Shown one piece after another: positions 8,556-17,331 of a stretch of 64,000 nucleotides of DNA; the first letter of the stretch is position 1; every line of letters starts with the position of its first letter. The stretch spans positions 1-64,000 of the forward strand of contig JADKEA010000010.1 in NCBI GenBank assembly GCA_016718275.1. The letters run 5' to 3'. Position numbers and translations under genes: made by a program. This DNA is from Candidatus Villigracilis affinis. Its GTDB lineage: Bacteria > Chloroflexota > Anaerolineae > Anaerolineales > Villigracilaceae. The notes below the pieces were generated by a model, which had not been told where the DNA came from, searched no databases, and saw only the letters and a list, made by a program, of their open reading frames with translations.

Positions 8556-9974
8556 TTACCTTTTCTTTACCATTTCTTTTTCAGCAGCCGCCATAATTCT
8601 ATCAAGTTCTTTTTCCTGCTGTGGCTCCAGCGGTGGAACCTGATGATCGCGCAGGATCCTTTCGGCTTCCTCTGCGGCGTAATCTGCCATCTGCTTTCTT
8701 TCCAATTTGCCTTCCCATGTTTCCCAGGAGTTGCGTTCGGCAAGTTTTGTAAGCGCCAATTCGCCTGCGCGCAAATGTTTGAGGGTGTGTTTTTGACCGA
8801 GATAATTGCGTGTACCGTCCATGACGTTGCCGATGATATCCACCGCGAGATGCTCCACATCTGCAGAGAGACCGGAACGCAGGCGCATCACACTTCCGAC
8901 AAGTTCGTTATCCAGAACCATTTGAGCGTAGGAGCCCATCACACCTGCTTCCATTTCACCGATGCCGGAGAGCTCGTCTGCGCCAGCCAGGGCTGGGATG
9001 GTGGCGTTCAGTCCACGCTCGAAGGCGTTTTGCGCGTCGAGGGTGTGTGCGTTCGTTGAAAACCCATATACATTGACGCTGAATCCGTAATAATGTCCGA
9101 GTTGAACCGTGCCTGCGGAGGAAAGCCCAAGTTCCACACCGCCCCAGATCAATCCAGTGCGCGGCTCCAACATACCCAGACGTCCGCAATATACAACCCC
9201 ACAGCCGGGGTTGACGATCTGCGCAAGCACAACGAGGGCGAGTGTTTCCGCGCTTTGTTGCACAAGGCTGCCTGTGATCGTCATTGGAGATGTGGCGCCG
9301 CCTGTGGGGGCGGGGAGATTGGAACAGATCACGCCTGCCTTTGCCATTTCAACGATTGCCGCTGCTGCGGGGTCATGAATGGTGAGCGGACTGACGGGAG
9401 AAAGAGAAAGTGTTAATTCCTCTGGCGGTGTGCCGACCACCTGTGCCATTTCAACGGCGTATTTCACTTCTTCCGCAAATTGGATTCCAGGTCCCTGCAA
9501 GGGTTTAGTTGTGTAGGGCAGTGAATGGCGATACATGAAAAGAGACATCAACTCGCCGGGTACATCCTGCGGCGTGAAGAATGGCGTGACGGTGTGGCAG
9601 TTGGGAAGTGCATCGAGCACGCGGGTAGCGTCGATGACATCCTGATCGGTGGCGATACGCCTTGTGCCGGTTTTGGCATCGAATACATCGCGCGCGCCGC
9701 CAAGGTTATGAAAATACAAATTGCCGCCGCCTAATTCATTAACCGACCCATTGCGCCCGCGGATCTTTGGCCGTTTATTGGCCTTCGCCACACAATCCAT
9801 GACAAGGTCGGGAGGCATGCACACACGATTACCTTTCATCGTGCAGCCTGCGCCCAGTAAAATATCCAGGCTTGGCTGGTGCGTCCAGATCAGACCCACT
9901 TCGCTCATAATATGAAGCGTGGCTTCGTGCATTGCTTTTACATCGTTGTCGCTCAGAAATTTTAATGGCTCCAT
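8556..9974 (-). CDS. Trimethylamine methyltransferase family protein (MttB homologue 1)
   Basis: 472 residues, member of the MttB/COG5598 superfamily. There is no in-frame amber codon, so this is a non-pyrrolysine homologue like glycine betaine methyltransferase MtgB. The N-terminus has the helical segment LSDNDVKAMHEATLHIMSEVGL shared by the family; the barrel follows, with GGAPTG-like segments near LPAPTGGATSPMT. It should transfer a methyl group from a quaternary or tertiary amine to the cognate corrinoid protein. AGGAG lies 8 bases before the ATG. It is clearly different from homologues 2 and 3 and separated from them by the S9 peptidase gene. Confidence 0.85.
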   Translation of the reverse strand: MEPLKFLSDNDVKAMHEATLHIMSEVGLIWTHQPSLDILLGAGCTMKGNRVCMPPDLVMDCVAKANKRPKIRGRNGSVNELGGGNLYFHNLGGARDVFDAKTGTRRIATDQDVIDATRVLDALPNCHTVTPFFTPQDVPGELMSLFMYRHSLPYTTKPLQGPGIQFAEEVKYAVEMAQVVGTPPEELTLSLSPVSPLTIHDPAAAAIVEMAKAGVICSNLPAPTGGATSPMTITGSLVQQSAETLALVVLAQIVNPGCGVVYCGRLGMLEPRTGLIWGGVELGLSSAGTVQLGHYYGFSVNVYGFSTNAHTLDAQNAFERGLNATIPALAGADELSGIGEMEAGVMGSYAQMVLDNELVGSVMRLRSGLSADVEHLAVDIIGNVMDGTRNYLGQKHTLKHLRAGELALTKLAERNSWETWEGKLERKQMADYAAEEAERILRDHQVPPLEPQQEKELDRIMAAAEKEMVKKR

Positions 9975-10013
9975 AAATTCTCTCTCCTATTTTTAATGAG
10001 ACCTTACATGCTT

Positions 10014-11822
10014 TTATTTTTCCAAAACTTTCGCCATGAATTCCACACACTTTTCTTCTGCATCGATCACGTTGTTGATGTCCAAAAACGAATGTCCTTC
10101 ATCTTTGTAAAGCAATAATTCAACTTCCTTGCCAAGCTCAACCAGTTTATCACGCGCTTCGATGGCATCAGAGGCAGGGCAGCGTGGATCGTTTCCGCCG
10201 CTGATCATTTGTACAGGCGCGTTGATTTTGTCTAAAAAGAAATACGGCGAACGTGCGATCCATAATTCCTTGTTGTCTTCGGGGTCGCCCATGTTTTCGA
10301 TGTTCCAGTGCTGCAGGTCTTCGCGTGAATCCTTATGTGATTTCAACCAGTTCAAAAATGGAACCACCGCTGACCCTACAGCGAATAATTCAGGATATGT
10401 CGTCATGCACGACATGGTTAAAAATCCGCCGTGACTCCGTCCCGTCACTGCGATTTTGTTTTTATCTGCCAGTCCATTTTCGACCAGATATTTTACGCCT
10501 GCCGCGCAATCGTCCGTATCCACGCCGCCCATATCGTAGCGGCTGGCGTTCTGCCATTTTTTTCCATAGCCCGTCGAGCCGCGATAATTTGGTGCGAGCA
10601 CTGTCCAGCCGCGTGAAGCCATGTGACTCATCGTCGGCTCCCATAAGAATTGATACAGCCAGTTTGGCCCGCCATGAATGTTTATGACCGCAGGCGAATC
10701 TTTGCCTGCGGTTTTCGAGCGATACAACAACGCAGGCACTTGCACGCCGTCTTTGCCTGCATACCAAACTTCCTCGGGTTGAATGAATTCAGCATCCTTC
10801 AACTCATCGGGAAGTGAATTCGTCAATTGTTCGCATGCGCCATTTTCCAGATTGATCTTCCATAGATCGCACGGACGACTCGAATCTTCATAGAGGATGA
10901 CTATGCCATCGGCCGTGAACTTCGGCCAGTAATGGACTCCCACTCCAACTTGGACCTGCCCGAGGTCTGCGCTTCCTTTCTTAAACTGGAAGCTGGTCCT
11001 CGCACCTTCGGAGTGAATCCACCCGATCGTGTCTCCGCTTTGCGACCATGCAGGCTGCGTATCATCCCCCGTGGATTGATTGGCCCAAGTAAGCTCCTTC
11101 GTTTCTACATTGAATAATCCAATATCGTGCCATTCATCCAACTCAGCCGAAAAGGCGAGGAATTTTGAATCGGGTGACCATGCGGGTTGCTGCGCATTCA
11201 ACACCTTATCGTTGACCTTCAACTGGATGGTACTTACCTTGGGGCCCTTGCGTGAACGTCCAACTGGCACAATGTGAATGCTTCTGTCACTTGCAACTGA
11301 TTCAGATTCAATTGCTATCCACTGACCATCTGGAGACCAAACCGCATCCCAGCAAGGATGGAAGATATTTTTCAACAAGCGGACAGGTCCACCATCAATG
11401 GGGAGCAGGTACGAAGCGAATTGTCCCTTCATGTCGGAGAGCACAGCCAGCATTTGGCCGTCTGGTGACCAACTGATATTCGGCTGATGCGCGTAGGCAA
11501 TTGAAGGCGTCAGGTCTGTTGTGGTGTTGGTTTTGAAATCGTGGACGACAATGTGATATGACTCGCTGCCATCGAGGTCCAGTGCAAAGGCAAGCATGGA
11601 GCCATCAGGACGCGGAGCGTATCGCGGGGAGAATTTGGCCCCTTGTATTTCAGAAACAGGCCGAGGTGAGTCAGAGGCGTTTAGTCCTCTTTCATATAAT
11701 TCCCATCGGCCTGTTTTGTTCCATGAAAAGGTCAACCTCTGCCCATCGGGTGAGATATCGAAGCGTAAGCCGCTTTCCACATGGGGGACGCGTAAAAGCT
11801 GGGCGAGGTTGAGTAGGGTCAT
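10014..11822 (-). CDS. S9 family prolyl oligopeptidase / acylaminoacyl-peptidase
   Basis: 602 residues. The N-terminal half has beta-propeller repeats of the type FDISPDGQRL and WSPDGQMLAVLS (about 1-340); the C-terminal alpha/beta hydrolase domain carries GRSHGG (Ser), GGNDPRCPASDA (Asp) and DEGHSF (His). No signal peptide is visible, so it is a cytoplasmic oligopeptidase that cleaves short or N-acylated peptides. Its start overlaps the stop of MttB homologue 2 by 4 bases (ATGA), so the two are translationally coupled. A peptidase embedded among amine methyltransferases is unusual and suggests that the substrate arrives as a peptide or acyl conjugate. Confidence 0.85.
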   Translation of the reverse strand: MTLLNLAQLLRVPHVESGLRFDISPDGQRLTFSWNKTGRWELYERGLNASDSPRPVSEIQGAKFSPRYAPRPDGSMLAFALDLDGSESYHIVVHDFKTNTTTDLTPSIAYAHQPNISWSPDGQMLAVLSDMKGQFASYLLPIDGGPVRLLKNIFHPCWDAVWSPDGQWIAIESESVASDRSIHIVPVGRSRKGPKVSTIQLKVNDKVLNAQQPAWSPDSKFLAFSAELDEWHDIGLFNVETKELTWANQSTGDDTQPAWSQSGDTIGWIHSEGARTSFQFKKGSADLGQVQVGVGVHYWPKFTADGIVILYEDSSRPCDLWKINLENGACEQLTNSLPDELKDAEFIQPEEVWYAGKDGVQVPALLYRSKTAGKDSPAVINIHGGPNWLYQFLWEPTMSHMASRGWTVLAPNYRGSTGYGKKWQNASRYDMGGVDTDDCAAGVKYLVENGLADKNKIAVTGRSHGGFLTMSCMTTYPELFAVGSAVVPFLNWLKSHKDSREDLQHWNIENMGDPEDNKELWIARSPYFFLDKINAPVQMISGGNDPRCPASDAIEARDKLVELGKEVELLLYKDEGHSFLDINNVIDAEEKCVEFMAKVLEK

Positions 11823-13294
11823 GCGGGTTGGAGTTCCTCTGCGATCGGTAGATGTTCAAGACCAGCCTGTCTGGCGAGTTCCAAAACGTAGGCATGGAGT
11901 TTTGCTTCTTTATCAGGGTCAAGCTCGGGGCGTTTGTAGGAGGCGAGAATTTCCTTCACGCGAATTCTGGCGCGGTCGAAAGTATCCATTGAGCCTGATT
12001 CTTTCCAGCCGCGCATCGAGTCACGGTCGATGACTTTGCCGGGCATGTGCTGTTCCTCGCGGAAGAGCTGCATGGTGATCTTTTGTTTGAGGAAGTCGCC
12101 GCCTTTGAAGTTGACGCCTTCGTAAAAACCTGTGGCCAGTGTTTCGGTTTGGATCTTCATGCCTTGCAGCATGCGTTGTGCCATCGCGATACCTTCCGCA
12201 TCGATGACCAATTTTTCGGGGCTTTGGCAAAGAAGTGAATCTACCATGCCAGAACCAGAGATCATGTTGATGCCGCTCAACGCGCCGATCATCGCACCCA
12301 TGCCGCTTTCAAGGCCAGCTTGCATATCGAGCACTTTTGATTCAGTCGAGCCGAGATACGCATGCGTTGGCAAACCAAGCGATTTGCCGACCTGTGCATA
12401 GGATGAATCGATCATGGCCGTTTCTACAGAACCAAAAGGCGTGCCGCCTTTGCGCATGTCAAACGTGGATGGCGCGCCGCCCCAAACGATGGGCGAACCT
12501 GCGCACGCAAGTTGATGAATTGTGATGCCTGATAAACATTCTGCGGCGTGCTGTGTGACCGCACCAAGCAATGTCACAGGGGCTGCTGCGCCAGCCAATG
12601 GCATGGATACGATCTCAGCGGGTACACCTGCGCGTGCGAGCGAGATCAAATTGCCCGCACCAAAGTTTGACCAGATCAACGGCGGTGAGGGGCAGGCATC
12701 GAACACGGCGCGTGGATACTTGCGCAGATTTTCAGGGCTGCCCGCAAAAATGGCGAGCATCTCGATCATCTGATGCACGGTCTTATTTGTGAATGCACCC
12801 GTGACGATCGGTTTTTTTGAATACAGCATAACCAGATATAAACGATACAGGTCATGAATATCTTTTGGTACATCGTGGCATACAATTGCCGTGGATTGTG
12901 CGTCGTACTGCGGCAGGCTTTCGGCGATCTTGATGATGCGGATCAAGTCTGCAGTTTCGGCTGTTTTGTGCTCAAGCGTTTCCGGAATGAGGATCGAAAT
13001 GCCAGAAGAACCTGGATCGAATTGAACCGCGTCGCCGCCGTATTGAACTTTGGGATTGCCGTCATAATCGTACAGGAGGAACTGGTGAGGAACGGTTTCC
13101 AATGCCTTCCTGACAATCTGCTCGGGAATCTTGACGATCATCGTCTCTTCATCCACTTGCGCGCCTGCGTCTGCGAGCAGCTGTCTGGCTTCCGGGTTCT
13201 GCACCTTGATGCCAGGTTTGATCATCAATTGGTAGGCTTCCTCGATGATACGTTCGATCAATTGAGCATCGAGCAGGGACAATTTGGGTTGCAT
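11819..13294 (-). CDS. Trimethylamine methyltransferase family protein (MttB homologue 2)
   Basis: 491 residues, non-pyrrolysine MttB family. It begins MQPKLSLLDAQLIERIIEEAY and is very similar along its whole length to the next gene (homologue 3), for example in YDAQSTA, YSKKPIVTGAF, WSNFGAGNL and INMISGSGM. The pair therefore looks like a tandem duplication. AGGAGG lies 5 bases before the ATG. The stop overlaps the start of the S9 peptidase. It should donate a substrate methyl group to the corrinoid protein encoded upstream. Substrate unknown; betaines or N-methylated amino acids are the family precedents. Confidence 0.85.
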   Translation of the reverse strand: MQPKLSLLDAQLIERIIEEAYQLMIKPGIKVQNPEARQLLADAGAQVDEETMIVKIPEQIVRKALETVPHQFLLYDYDGNPKVQYGGDAVQFDPGSSGISILIPETLEHKTAETADLIRIIKIAESLPQYDAQSTAIVCHDVPKDIHDLYRLYLVMLYSKKPIVTGAFTNKTVHQMIEMLAIFAGSPENLRKYPRAVFDACPSPPLIWSNFGAGNLISLARAGVPAEIVSMPLAGAAAPVTLLGAVTQHAAECLSGITIHQLACAGSPIVWGGAPSTFDMRKGGTPFGSVETAMIDSSYAQVGKSLGLPTHAYLGSTESKVLDMQAGLESGMGAMIGALSGINMISGSGMVDSLLCQSPEKLVIDAEGIAMAQRMLQGMKIQTETLATGFYEGVNFKGGDFLKQKITMQLFREEQHMPGKVIDRDSMRGWKESGSMDTFDRARIRVKEILASYKRPELDPDKEAKLHAYVLELARQAGLEHLPIAEELQPA

Positions 13295-13310
13295 GGTTCC
13301 TCCTTGAAAG

Positions 13311-13485
13311 GTAAGTAGAGAATTGAGAATAGAGGTTAGTAGTTGGTAACTTGAAAGCTGTGTTATATGCGTTTGTTTAAGTTGAATGCAAGGTAATGCA
13401 TGTTTTGCACTTGTCTTTGATCTGCCGCGTGCTGTCTACTGCTAGCTACTCTCTAATCTCTAAATATTAATTCTCTCTCACTTAC
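13311..13485. repeat. Possible MITE-like element with terminal inverted repeats
   Basis: The 209-base gap between MttB homologues 2 and 3 holds a segment whose ends are inverted copies: GTAAGTAGAGAATT (13311-13324) against AATTCTCTctcACTTAC (13469-13485, with a 3-base insert). The interior shows further loose symmetry (TAGTAG against CTACT) and no reading frame. It may be a small non-autonomous element or a hairpin between duplicated genes. Confidence 0.4.
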
Positions 13486-13503
13486 CTCTAATCACAAGGA
13501 GTT

Positions 13504-14982
13504 TCACACGGGCTGAAAATCTTCGAGCTTAGGTAATTCTTCGAGGCCGCACTTTTTGGCGAGGTCTAATATAAAAGCGTGGAGTCTGTTTTCTTTTTCA
13601 GGATCAATTTCAGGGCGTCGATAAGAAGCGAGCAATTCGATCACGCGCAGTTTGCATCTGCCGAAGGCATCCAGGCTGCCAGCGGCTTTCCATGCGCGGG
13701 TTGAGTCTCTGTCAATCACACTGCTGGGCAAATGCTGCTCTTTTTGGAAGAGCTGCATGGTGGCTTTCTGCTTGAGGAAGTCGCCGCCTTTGAAATTGAT
13801 CTTGTCATCGTAAAAGCCAGTGGCGAGCGTGTCGGTATGAAGTTTTACGCCGCCGATCATACGCTTGGCCATGGCAATGCCTTCTGCATCAAGCACGAGT
13901 TTTTCCGCGCTATGACAGGCGAGAAAATCGAGCATACCTGAACCAGAGATCATGTTGATGCCGCTCAACGCGCCAACCATCGCAGAGATGCCGCTTTCGA
14001 GTCCTGCTTGTGCATCAACGAGTTTCGAATCGGTTGCGCCGAGATAGGTGTGCGTGGGCATACCGAGAGTCTTTGCGACTTGCGCGTATGAACAATCAAG
14101 CATGGCCGTTTCAACTGCGCCCATCGGGGTTGCACCTTTGCGCATGTCGAAGATGGCTGCTGCTCCGCCCCAAACGATGGGGGAACCCGGGTGCGCCAAT
14201 TGGTGGATGACGATCCCCGCGAAACACTCCGCTGTGTGCTGGGTTACCGTCCCGAGCATGGTCACAGGGGCGGCTGCTCCCGATAACGGAACGGAAACAA
14301 TCTCAGCTGGGACACCCGCACGAGCAAGGGCGATCAAATTCCCTGCCCCAAAGTTGGACCAGATCAAAGGCGGTGCGGGGCACACATCAAAGATGGCCCG
14401 TGGTTTCGCGCGTGCGGCTTCTTCACTGCCCGCAAAAAGCACGAGCATGTCGATCATTTCCTGCACGGTCTTGTTCGTGAAAGCGCCAGTGACGATGGGC
14501 TTCTTTGAATAAAGCAGCGTTAGATATAAGCGATATGAATCCTGGATCTCTTTTGGGACATCGTGACAAATGACTGCCGTGGATTGCGCATCGTATTGTG
14601 GGAGCTGCTCCGCGACCTTTAGCAGGCGGATGAGATGTTCTGTTTCAGTAGTGTCATGCTCCAGCGTTTCGGGGTTGAGCATGGTAATGCCTGATGAACC
14701 TGGGTCAAAGTGGACAGAGTCTCCGCCGTAATGAACGGTGGGATTGCCATCGTAATCGTACAGATAGAATTCGCGCGGTACGCTTTCCAGTGCTTTCTTG
14801 ACAAGTGCCTCGGGAATCCCAACGACATTGTTATCAGGATACATGATCGCCCCCGCGGCAGCGAGCAAGTCCCGCGCCTCAGGGTTTTGCACCTTGACGC
14901 CGGGACATCGTAATAGCTCATAGGCTTCTTCCAAAATACGAGCGATGATCTCATCGCTTAGGAGAGTGAGTTTTGGTTGCAT
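13504..14982 (-). CDS. Trimethylamine methyltransferase family protein (MttB homologue 3)
   Basis: 492 residues, non-pyrrolysine MttB family and close paralogue of homologue 2; the first 20 residues MQPKLTLLSDEIIARILEEA and the C-terminal MQLFQKEQHLPSSVIDRDST region align directly. Retention of two similar copies suggests different substrates or dosage. AGAGG precedes the ATG. The gap to homologue 2 holds a possible mobile element, and that to homologue 4 a long hairpin, so the three genes may be differentially expressed within one transcript. No amber codon is present in frame. Confidence 0.85.
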   Translation of the reverse strand: MQPKLTLLSDEIIARILEEAYELLRCPGVKVQNPEARDLLAAAGAIMYPDNNVVGIPEALVKKALESVPREFYLYDYDGNPTVHYGGDSVHFDPGSSGITMLNPETLEHDTTETEHLIRLLKVAEQLPQYDAQSTAVICHDVPKEIQDSYRLYLTLLYSKKPIVTGAFTNKTVQEMIDMLVLFAGSEEAARAKPRAIFDVCPAPPLIWSNFGAGNLIALARAGVPAEIVSVPLSGAAAPVTMLGTVTQHTAECFAGIVIHQLAHPGSPIVWGGAAAIFDMRKGATPMGAVETAMLDCSYAQVAKTLGMPTHTYLGATDSKLVDAQAGLESGISAMVGALSGINMISGSGMLDFLACHSAEKLVLDAEGIAMAKRMIGGVKLHTDTLATGFYDDKINFKGGDFLKQKATMQLFQKEQHLPSSVIDRDSTRAWKAAGSLDAFGRCKLRVIELLASYRRPEIDPEKENRLHAFILDLAKKCGLEELPKLEDFQPV

Positions 14983-15024
14983 GGGACACCTCTAATTTGA
15001 ATTGAGTTCTCTTTGGCGAAAGAG

Positions 15025-15110
15025 AATAAAAGTTTGAAAGTTTGCAGGTTGTAAAGTTACCTTTCTACAACCTGCAAACTTCTTAACATGTCAACTTTAT
15101 AACTTTTATT
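15025..15110. repeat. Long nested hairpin between MttB homologues 4 and 3
   Basis: The inner arm 15038-15053 pairs perfectly over 16 bases with 15066-15081 around a 12-base loop, and the outer arm 15025-15034 pairs perfectly over 10 bases with 15101-15110. The outer right arm overlaps the stop codon of homologue 4. The inner arm contains AAGTTTG and CAGGTTG heptamers related to those at 29053 and 32457. It could reduce read-through or protect the mRNA end. Confidence 0.65.
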
Positions 15111-16557
15111 TTTCAACCGACTTGATAATTCTGTCCATTTCCTGGCCGATCTTTTCATCGAGCGGGTCAGGCTGATGTTCTTTCAAGGTCTTGCGGGCTT
15201 TTGATAATGCCCAATCACGGGCATCGTCTTTTTTGGTTTCCCATTCGGAGTACGGACGGCGATCCATGAATTGCGGCATGAACAATTCGCGCATGTGCTT
15301 GCGGGTGTGTTTCTGCGCAAGATAATGTCCGCCGGGGCCAACGTTGGCAATGGAATCCATGGCGAGTGTTTCGTCGTTGACTTCGATGCCTTGCATCATC
15401 TTGTGGACGATGGAGAAGATCTCGCAGTCCATCATCATCTCTGCATATGACCAGATGCGGCTGCCGTGCAGGAATCCGCATCCCAGCAGCATATCGGACA
15501 TAACCACACTTGCCATGAAACTGGACATTGCGCCTTCAAGACCAGCCTGCCAGTTGGGTTCTTTCGCGCCTGTGGCAAATGCACCCATTGAAAGCGGGAT
15601 GTTGTAGAAATCTGCCAGCACATTGGTCGCTGCGCCGAAGAGGAAGTCTTCGGGTCCGCCGCCTGTATATGCGCCTGTCTTCAAATCGGACGCGGTTTGG
15701 GCTGCTGCGTAGAAAACGGGTGCGCCGGGGAAAGCAATTTGTAAAAGGGCTGTGGCTGTAATCACTTCTGCGTTGCCAACGGCGAGATTGCCGGCCATGG
15801 TGGTTGGACCTGTCGTTGCACAGGCCGCCATGGTCATAAAGCCTGTTGGGATCCCGACTTCAGCGGCAAGGAGCGCCGCGTCCAAACTTCCACCGTCATG
15901 TCCGAGCGGGGGAGCCGTGCATTGCATGAGCGAAAGTACGGGGCGATCCTTTAATTTATCTTTGCCGCCAGCAAGCAGCGCAGCCATTTCGATCGCGGCT
16001 TTGGCCTCTTCCACGTTGTAGATGGATTCGGTCTGCACGTGTTTGGTGGAACTTTCCCAAACGGCTTTCAATTCATGCAGTCCACGCGCCTCGACGGGGG
16101 CGTCTTGAGCCGAGACTGCGACCCAGTGAAAGGCCACTTCTTCGGTTGCATCGGCTATTCGCGCGATGTCGCGTACATCCTGCAGACATGAAGTCCGCTT
16201 TTCGCCGGTGTTGATGTCAATCACTTCCACACCGCAGCCATCTGTGCCGAGGTTGACGTGGTTGCCATCAAGCTGCAAGTCCTGCTGTGGATCACGAGCC
16301 GCGAGTTTGTAGGCAGGCGGCGCTTTCTTGATCGCATCTTCGATGATCTGCGGTTTAACACGCACGATCTTCTTTTCGTGGTCCACTTCCGCGCCAACCG
16401 CTTCCCAGATTTCCAATGCGCGTTTGGACGGAAACCTCACGCCGACCTTTTCAATGATCTGCAGTGTGGCGTTGTGGATTTTTTGTACATCTTCTTTTGT
16501 CAGCACCTCCAGTTTTAACTTTGGGTTGCTGATGGTCTTTATATTTTTCTGAGACAT
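15106..16557 (-). CDS. Trimethylamine methyltransferase family protein (MttB homologue 4)
   Basis: 483 residues from the preferred start at 16557 (MSQKNIK), which has GGGAGGG 5 bases upstream; an upstream ATG at 16587 would add ten residues but has no comparable site. Non-pyrrolysine MttB family, with LTKEDVQKIHNATLQIIEKVGVRF at the N-terminus and GGPEDFLFGAATNVLADFYN in the barrel. It is closest to the corrinoid protein gene and is likely the founding methyltransferase of the cluster. More similar in style to homologue 1 than to 2 and 3. The C-terminal DPLDEKIGQEMDRI is typical of the family. Confidence 0.85.
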   Translation of the reverse strand: MSQKNIKTISNPKLKLEVLTKEDVQKIHNATLQIIEKVGVRFPSKRALEIWEAVGAEVDHEKKIVRVKPQIIEDAIKKAPPAYKLAARDPQQDLQLDGNHVNLGTDGCGVEVIDINTGEKRTSCLQDVRDIARIADATEEVAFHWVAVSAQDAPVEARGLHELKAVWESSTKHVQTESIYNVEEAKAAIEMAALLAGGKDKLKDRPVLSLMQCTAPPLGHDGGSLDAALLAAEVGIPTGFMTMAACATTGPTTMAGNLAVGNAEVITATALLQIAFPGAPVFYAAAQTASDLKTGAYTGGGPEDFLFGAATNVLADFYNIPLSMGAFATGAKEPNWQAGLEGAMSSFMASVVMSDMLLGCGFLHGSRIWSYAEMMMDCEIFSIVHKMMQGIEVNDETLAMDSIANVGPGGHYLAQKHTRKHMRELFMPQFMDRRPYSEWETKKDDARDWALSKARKTLKEHQPDPLDEKIGQEMDRIIKSVEK

Positions 16558-16662
16558 AAGGCCCTCCCGAGGCATATGTCTCTCCACTCTCTCTGTGTTG
16601 TAACTTTTTTGCTTTCAACAGCCCCGTATTTACCGGGATGTGTCAAGGCGTAGGGACGTAAA

Positions 16663-17319
16663 TTATTGATCGCCCTTGCCAACCAGGTCCTTGGCGATCT
16701 TTACTGCGCCGATGGCGTCTTCGGAGTAGCCGTCCGCTTTGATCTTCTCTACCCAGTCACGGGTAATAGGCGCACCGCCAACCATCACTTTGATACGTGG
16801 GCGCAGACCTTCTTTATCCAACTCTTCGATCACTTCGCGCTGACGCACCATGGTGGTGGTTAACAATGCACTCATGCCGATGATCTGTGCATCAATCTCA
16901 AGTGCCTTGCCGATGATCTTGTCAGCGGGTTGATCCACACCTAGGTCAACGACTTCGAATCCGGAGGCGCTTAACATGGTGCCGACAAGGGTTTTGCCGA
17001 TCTCGTGGATGTCACCTTCGACGGTGGCGAGAACCACTTTTCCCATCATCTCGCGCGCTTCACCGAGCTTGAGCAATTCAGGCTCCAACACAGCGACTGC
17101 CGCTTTCATCGCCTCGCCTGCCATGACCAACTCAGGGAGAAATGCCTCACCTTTTCCGAACTGATCACCAATATAATTGACCCCAATAACGAAGCCCTTG
17201 GTGATCGCATCCAGCGGATGCATGTTCAGCTCGATGGACTTCCTCGCGAGCTCTGCGGAAATATCAGAGTCCCCATCGATGATGCATTGAGCCATTTCCT
17301 TATAAAGTTCTTCAGACAT
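16663..17319 (-). CDS. Corrinoid (cobalamin-binding) methyl carrier protein, MttC/MtgC type
   Basis: 218 residues. An N-terminal helical cap domain (about 1-90) is followed by a Rossmann-like cobalamin-binding domain with DIHEIG (D103-x-H105-xx-G108), then ASGFEVVDLG, SALLTTTM and GGAPIT. The His is the lower axial cobalt ligand in this family. It should accept methyl groups from the four MttB proteins and donate them to the methyl-THF methyltransferase. AAGGAGG precedes the ATG. It lies 12 bases after the GntR gene. One carrier apparently serves four methyltransferases. No reductive activase (RamA-like) is in the window. Confidence 0.92.
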   Translation of the reverse strand: MSEELYKEMAQCIIDGDSDISAELARKSIELNMHPLDAITKGFVIGVNYIGDQFGKGEAFLPELVMAGEAMKAAVAVLEPELLKLGEAREMMGKVVLATVEGDIHEIGKTLVGTMLSASGFEVVDLGVDQPADKIIGKALEIDAQIIGMSALLTTTMVRQREVIEELDKEGLRPRIKVMVGGAPITRDWVEKIKADGYSEDAIGAVKIAKDLVGKGDQ

Positions 17320-17331
17320 GATTTAGCCTCC

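Noticed and set aside
8556..16557. Pyrrolysine-containing MttB
   Set aside because: All four MttB homologues are continuous with no in-frame amber codon at the pyrrolysine position, so they belong to the non-pyrrolysine branch.
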